From Paenibacillus sp. BIC5C1 (GTDB lineage: Bacteria; Bacillota; Bacilli; Paenibacillales; Paenibacillaceae), in assembly GCF_032399705.1 (NCBI RefSeq), contig NZ_CP135922.1, positions 682,001-746,000 on the forward strand: 64,000 nucleotides of DNA. The letters are read 5' to 3'. The position numbers and the translations under genes were made by a program. Under the pieces are notes generated by a model. That model ran no database searches and was not told where the DNA came from. It was given only the letters and a program-made list of their open reading frames with translations. Within the stretch, counting starts at the first letter, position 1, and each line of letters starts with the position of its first letter. Shown here one piece after another: positions 61,446 through 64,000 of this stretch.

Positions 61446-62447
61446 ATGCTCGTACGTTTTGGCTATGTGGCGATGTCCGTGCTTGTGGAGAATGCTTCAC
61501 CTTCGCGGACGATGACCATGTCCAGCTTTAAGAAAATTGATGATAGGGAAGCGGCAATTCGCAAGCTTGAACGGATTGCGGCCGAGAATTTGCATAATAC
61601 ATTACGTTTGCTCAGACACAACAAAGGAAGTCATATTCATGTATATCGTTTCTCTTCCAAACTAATTCCGCTAGCAACGCATGAAGATCTCAGTGATTGG
61701 GATCCGTTTCCCGCACTTAAGCAGGATTTTGCCGCGATTGGCGATTTTGTGAAGGAGAACGAGATGCGTGTATCTTTCCACCCGGATCATTTTACGGTAC
61801 TCAGCACGCCTCGGGAGGAAGTGCTGCGCAACTCCATGCGCGACCTTCGTCATCATGTGCGCATGCTGGATGCCATGGGGCTGAATGCTACTGCCAAGAA
61901 CAATATACATATTGGTGGTGCATACGGAGACAAGCCTAGTGCAGCGCTGCGTTTTGAAGAAAATTTTCTGAAGCTGGATCGGGATATTCAGGAACGGATG
62001 ACGCTTGAAAATGATGATAAAACGTTCAATGCTCCCGAGACCCTCTCGGTATGTCAGCGAATGGGACTGCCCATGGTGCTGGATATCCACCATCAATGGG
62101 TGAACAATGAAGGCGAACAGCCGTGGGATCTCTGGCCGGATATATTGAAAACGTGGGAGTCCCCGCTTGCTCAGGCGGATTCACCGGCAGACAAGCCTTT
62201 GCCGCCCAAAATTCATGTCTCCAGTCCAAAGAGTGAGAAGGACCTGCGAGGACATGCGGATGGTGTTGAGGTGGAACCATTGCTCGCCTTTTTACGTCAT
62301 ATTGCAGCAGATACGCCCGCTCTTGATGTGATGATTGAGGCCAAACGCAAGGATGAAGCTCTGGTGCAGTTGATGCAGAAACTAGCATTCTATCACGAAG
62401 AGGGTGTGGAGTGGGTGGACGAGTCGACGGTTATCATTCATCCGTAG
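61446..62447 (+). CDS. uvsE: UV DNA damage endonuclease UvsE/UvdE
   Basis: This 333-residue TIM-barrel endonuclease nicks DNA 5' of UV photoproducts and other lesions. It begins VRFGYVAMSVLVENASPSRTMT (in pieces) and has the metal ligands spread along MRVSFHPDHFTVL, NIHIGGAYGDK, LENDDKTF, LDIHHQWVN and VMIEAKRKDEAL. These fit the UvdE family of Bacilli. The ATG at 61446 follows GAGAGGAAG. The upstream in-frame ATG at 61404 has no ribosome site. It adds to mutY and the MGMT domain as repair genes here. Confidence 0.93.
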   Translation: MLVRFGYVAMSVLVENASPSRTMTMSSFKKIDDREAAIRKLERIAAENLHNTLRLLRHNKGSHIHVYRFSSKLIPLATHEDLSDWDPFPALKQDFAAIGDFVKENEMRVSFHPDHFTVLSTPREEVLRNSMRDLRHHVRMLDAMGLNATAKNNIHIGGAYGDKPSAALRFEENFLKLDRDIQERMTLENDDKTFNAPETLSVCQRMGLPMVLDIHHQWVNNEGEQPWDLWPDILKTWESPLAQADSPADKPLPPKIHVSSPKSEKDLRGHADGVEVEPLLAFLRHIAADTPALDVMIEAKRKDEALVQLMQKLAFYHEEGVEWVDESTVIIHP

Positions 62448-62554
62448 CGCCAAAAGGGGCCTGGGCAACGAGAAACTTTACGACCCTCGGGGCGTATACT
62501 TTTAACAAGTATTTTAATTTTTCGTAGATTGATATAGAAAGTAGAGTGAACGCT

Positions 62555-63418
62555 TTGAATGAGAAGGAAAAAACACCTTATGTCGTGACAAGCAAAAGCT
62601 ATACTGCCGTCGCCATTAATGCAGCTTCCAAAGCTGGAGAGTGGATCAAGAGCCGTCTCGGAACTGTGGGGGAGCCCGGAACCAAGTATTCCCCGCAGGA
62701 TCTCGTTACTGAAGTCGATAAAGGTGCGGAACAGATGATCCGCCGCCTGATTCTGACGCATTTTCCCCATCATGCCATTCTGGGTGAAGAAGGCGTGGAA
62801 CCGGGGCCGGAAGCATCAGCGAAGGCACTGAAAGAAGCAGAGGAAGAAGAGTTTCTCTGGATTGTGGACCCGGTGGACGGAACGACGAACTTTGTACACG
62901 GATTTCCGTTCTATTCGGTATCGATTGCTTTGGCCCATAACGGTGAGGTGATTGTAGGAGTAATCTACGATCCTTCCCGTGACGAGATGTTTGTTGCGGA
63001 AAAAGGAAAAGGAGCTTACGTGCACGGAAACCGGATGCTTGTATCGGATGAACAGGAACTGGCTCAGAGCCTGATCGCAGTTGGCTTCCCCGCGGATACA
63101 ACCTACGCGTTGCCGATCAATATGGCCGCTGTTCAGGCTCTTGCACCGCAAGTACGCAGTCTGCGGGCAGGTGGTTCTGCCGCCCTGCACTTGGCATATG
63201 TTGCAGCAGGTCGTCTGAGCGCTTATACCGAAGTCGGACTGAAGCCTTGGGATATCGCCGCAGGTGCACTGCTGGTTGAGGAATCCGGCGGTAAGGTTAC
63301 TGATACCGTGGGAACGCCTTACCAGCTGTCCGTGAGTCATGTGGTTGCCAGCAATGGCAAGATTCATGATGCACTGACGGGTGTGCTGAAGGAAGCAAAT
63401 GCAACTGGTTTAGAGTGA
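62555..63418 (+). CDS. suhB: Inositol monophosphatase-family protein
   Basis: This enzyme of about 287 residues belongs to the metal-dependent IMPase/FBPase fold family. Motifs are VTEVDKGAEQMIRRLI, the metal site GEEG, then WIVDPVDGTTNFVHGFPFYSVSIAL (in pieces; DPVDGTTNF is diagnostic), and the C-terminal LKPWDIAAGALLVEESGG. Substrates can be inositol phosphate or other sugar or nucleotide phosphates. The start is either TTG at 62555, after AGAGTGA, or GTG at 62546. Both are in frame. It is followed by a small gene 25 bp on. Confidence 0.9.
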   Translation: MNEKEKTPYVVTSKSYTAVAINAASKAGEWIKSRLGTVGEPGTKYSPQDLVTEVDKGAEQMIRRLILTHFPHHAILGEEGVEPGPEASAKALKEAEEEEFLWIVDPVDGTTNFVHGFPFYSVSIALAHNGEVIVGVIYDPSRDEMFVAEKGKGAYVHGNRMLVSDEQELAQSLIAVGFPADTTYALPINMAAVQALAPQVRSLRAGGSAALHLAYVAAGRLSAYTEVGLKPWDIAAGALLVEESGGKVTDTVGTPYQLSVSHVVASNGKIHDALTGVLKEANATGLE

Positions 63419-63443
63419 AAATTTACTGAAGGAGCGAACAATA

Positions 63444-63734
63444 ATGGATGAATCCAAAGAACTGGAACGACGTTTGAGTGATATGCTGACTGAAGGGGAC
63501 ATGGAGGAGTCCGGCGATGCTGACAAACGTGAACGTCAGCTGATTCCTCCCAAGTACGAGGTTCGCATTCAGACAGAACGGGACCCGATTGTCGAAGAAA
63601 CGTTGAAGTACCGGGACATGGCACGTGAGGTGGACGATCGCTACGATCGATACCTAGAGCGTTCTGCCGGGAACAAGCCGGATACCGACCCGAATGGTTC
63701 TGATTCTGGAGACACGAATAAATCAAAGTCTTAA
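63444..63734 (+). CDS. Small hydrophilic conserved hypothetical protein
   Basis: This 96-residue, highly charged protein (Glu, Asp, Arg, Lys) has no hydrophobic segment. The middle LIPPKYEVRIQTERDPIVEETLKYRDMAREVDDRYDRYLERS is helical. Its ends look disordered. GAAGGAGCG precedes the ATG. It follows suhB by 25 bp and ends in a terminator. The family is not recognised. Confidence 0.65.
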   Translation: MDESKELERRLSDMLTEGDMEESGDADKRERQLIPPKYEVRIQTERDPIVEETLKYRDMAREVDDRYDRYLERSAGNKPDTDPNGSDSGDTNKSKS

Positions 63735-63765
63735 CGAGTGGACATCTTGCTTATACTCAACGGAT

Positions 63766-63799
63766 AACAGACTTACCTAATTAGGGGAGTCTGTTTTTC
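63766..63799 (+). terminator. Intrinsic terminator
   Basis: AACAGACT and AGTCTGTT arms enclose an inner CCTAATTAGG palindrome and are followed by TTTTTCG. Confidence 0.85.
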
Positions 63800-63940
63800 G
63801 TGTGGATATGGAGTGCAGACGACAGCACCCCTTTAATAATGTTAGAATAGAGTTACACGAACTTCTGTCATTGGAGTGAACAGTGTAATATGTAATTATA
63901 TTTTATTTTATAGATACGAGAAAAAAGGAGTGTTCTAAGA

Positions 63941-64000
63941 ATGAAGCGTAAACGCATATGGAGAAGTACCGCCGCGGGATTAACGGCAAGTATGCTGGCA
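63941..64000 (+). CDS. Start of a secreted or lipoprotein gene (partial)
   Basis: The frame runs off the window after 20 codons. It begins MKRKRIWRSTAAGLTASMLA, a basic n-region and the start of a hydrophobic core, which is a signal peptide. AAAAAAGGAGTG lies before the ATG. The mature protein cannot be seen, so no product can be named. Confidence 0.7.
   Translation, partial: MKRKRIWRSTAAGLTASMLA

Overview
This 64 kb window looks like chromosomal DNA of a spore-forming low-to-mid-GC Firmicute, most likely Paenibacillus. That call rests on the gene set and gene style: strong AGGAGG ribosome sites, frequent TTG and GTG starts, and Bacillales families such as BrxA-type bacilliredoxin, YneF, LipL, EcsAB, a KinB-like sporulation-type kinase, VanY/VanZ, and a YfmP/YfmO-like pair. 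I see no rRNA, tRNA, CRISPR array, transposase or phage gene. The species is inference.

Layout. 1-2.4 kb: NAD(P)H quinone-type oxidoreductase, ArsR regulator and luciferase-like flavin monooxygenase. 2.7-7.5 kb: AI-2E transporter-family protein, then a CadC/CzrA-type ArsR repressor divergent from a Zn/Cd/Pb P1B-ATPase with a very His-rich N-terminus, then an SdpI-family protein. 7.8-12.8 kb: MerR regulator with its MFS pump, UspA, aldehyde dehydrogenase and a degenerate MerR/TipAS regulator. 12.9-19.2 kb: free-methionine-sulfoxide reductase, GNAT, two MFS exporters, MarR and small membrane proteins. 19.4-22.1 kb: two adjacent secreted repeat proteins of unknown function, the most likely undescribed system here. 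22.4-24.9 kb: ecsAB-like ABC transporter. 25-31 kb: BaiN/HI0933-family flavoprotein, orphan sporulation-type histidine kinase, bacilliredoxin, nadE, alpha/beta hydrolase and acpS. 31.4-42.6 kb: mutY, sodA, GNAT, signal peptidase I, a queG-MGMT fusion, HD-GYP, yneF, folE, lipL and a DUF2935-superoxide dismutase fusion. 42.7-50 kb: membrane-anchored hydrolase, IclR, TPP riboswitch with thiC, a racemase-family protein and a zinc-ribbon/GyrI-like protein. 50-55.5 kb: WYL regulator, then a vanRSYZ-type cluster without vanHAX and two small unknown genes. 55.6-64 kb: acnA, amidase-domain protein, ddl, a small conserved protein, uvsE, inositol monophosphatase and the first codons of a secreted protein.

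Themes. Redox and oxidative stress recur (quinone reductase, LLM oxidoreductase, two SODs, fRMsr, bacilliredoxin). Several of these regions carry copies of a short palindromic motif (core TTATGCAAAATGCT). Cell-envelope genes form a second theme: VanRS-VanYZ, Ddl, signal peptidase, EcsAB and the secreted repeat proteins. Repair genes (mutY, MGMT domain, uvsE) form a third. Most transcription units end in clear intrinsic terminators, many of them shared by convergent genes.
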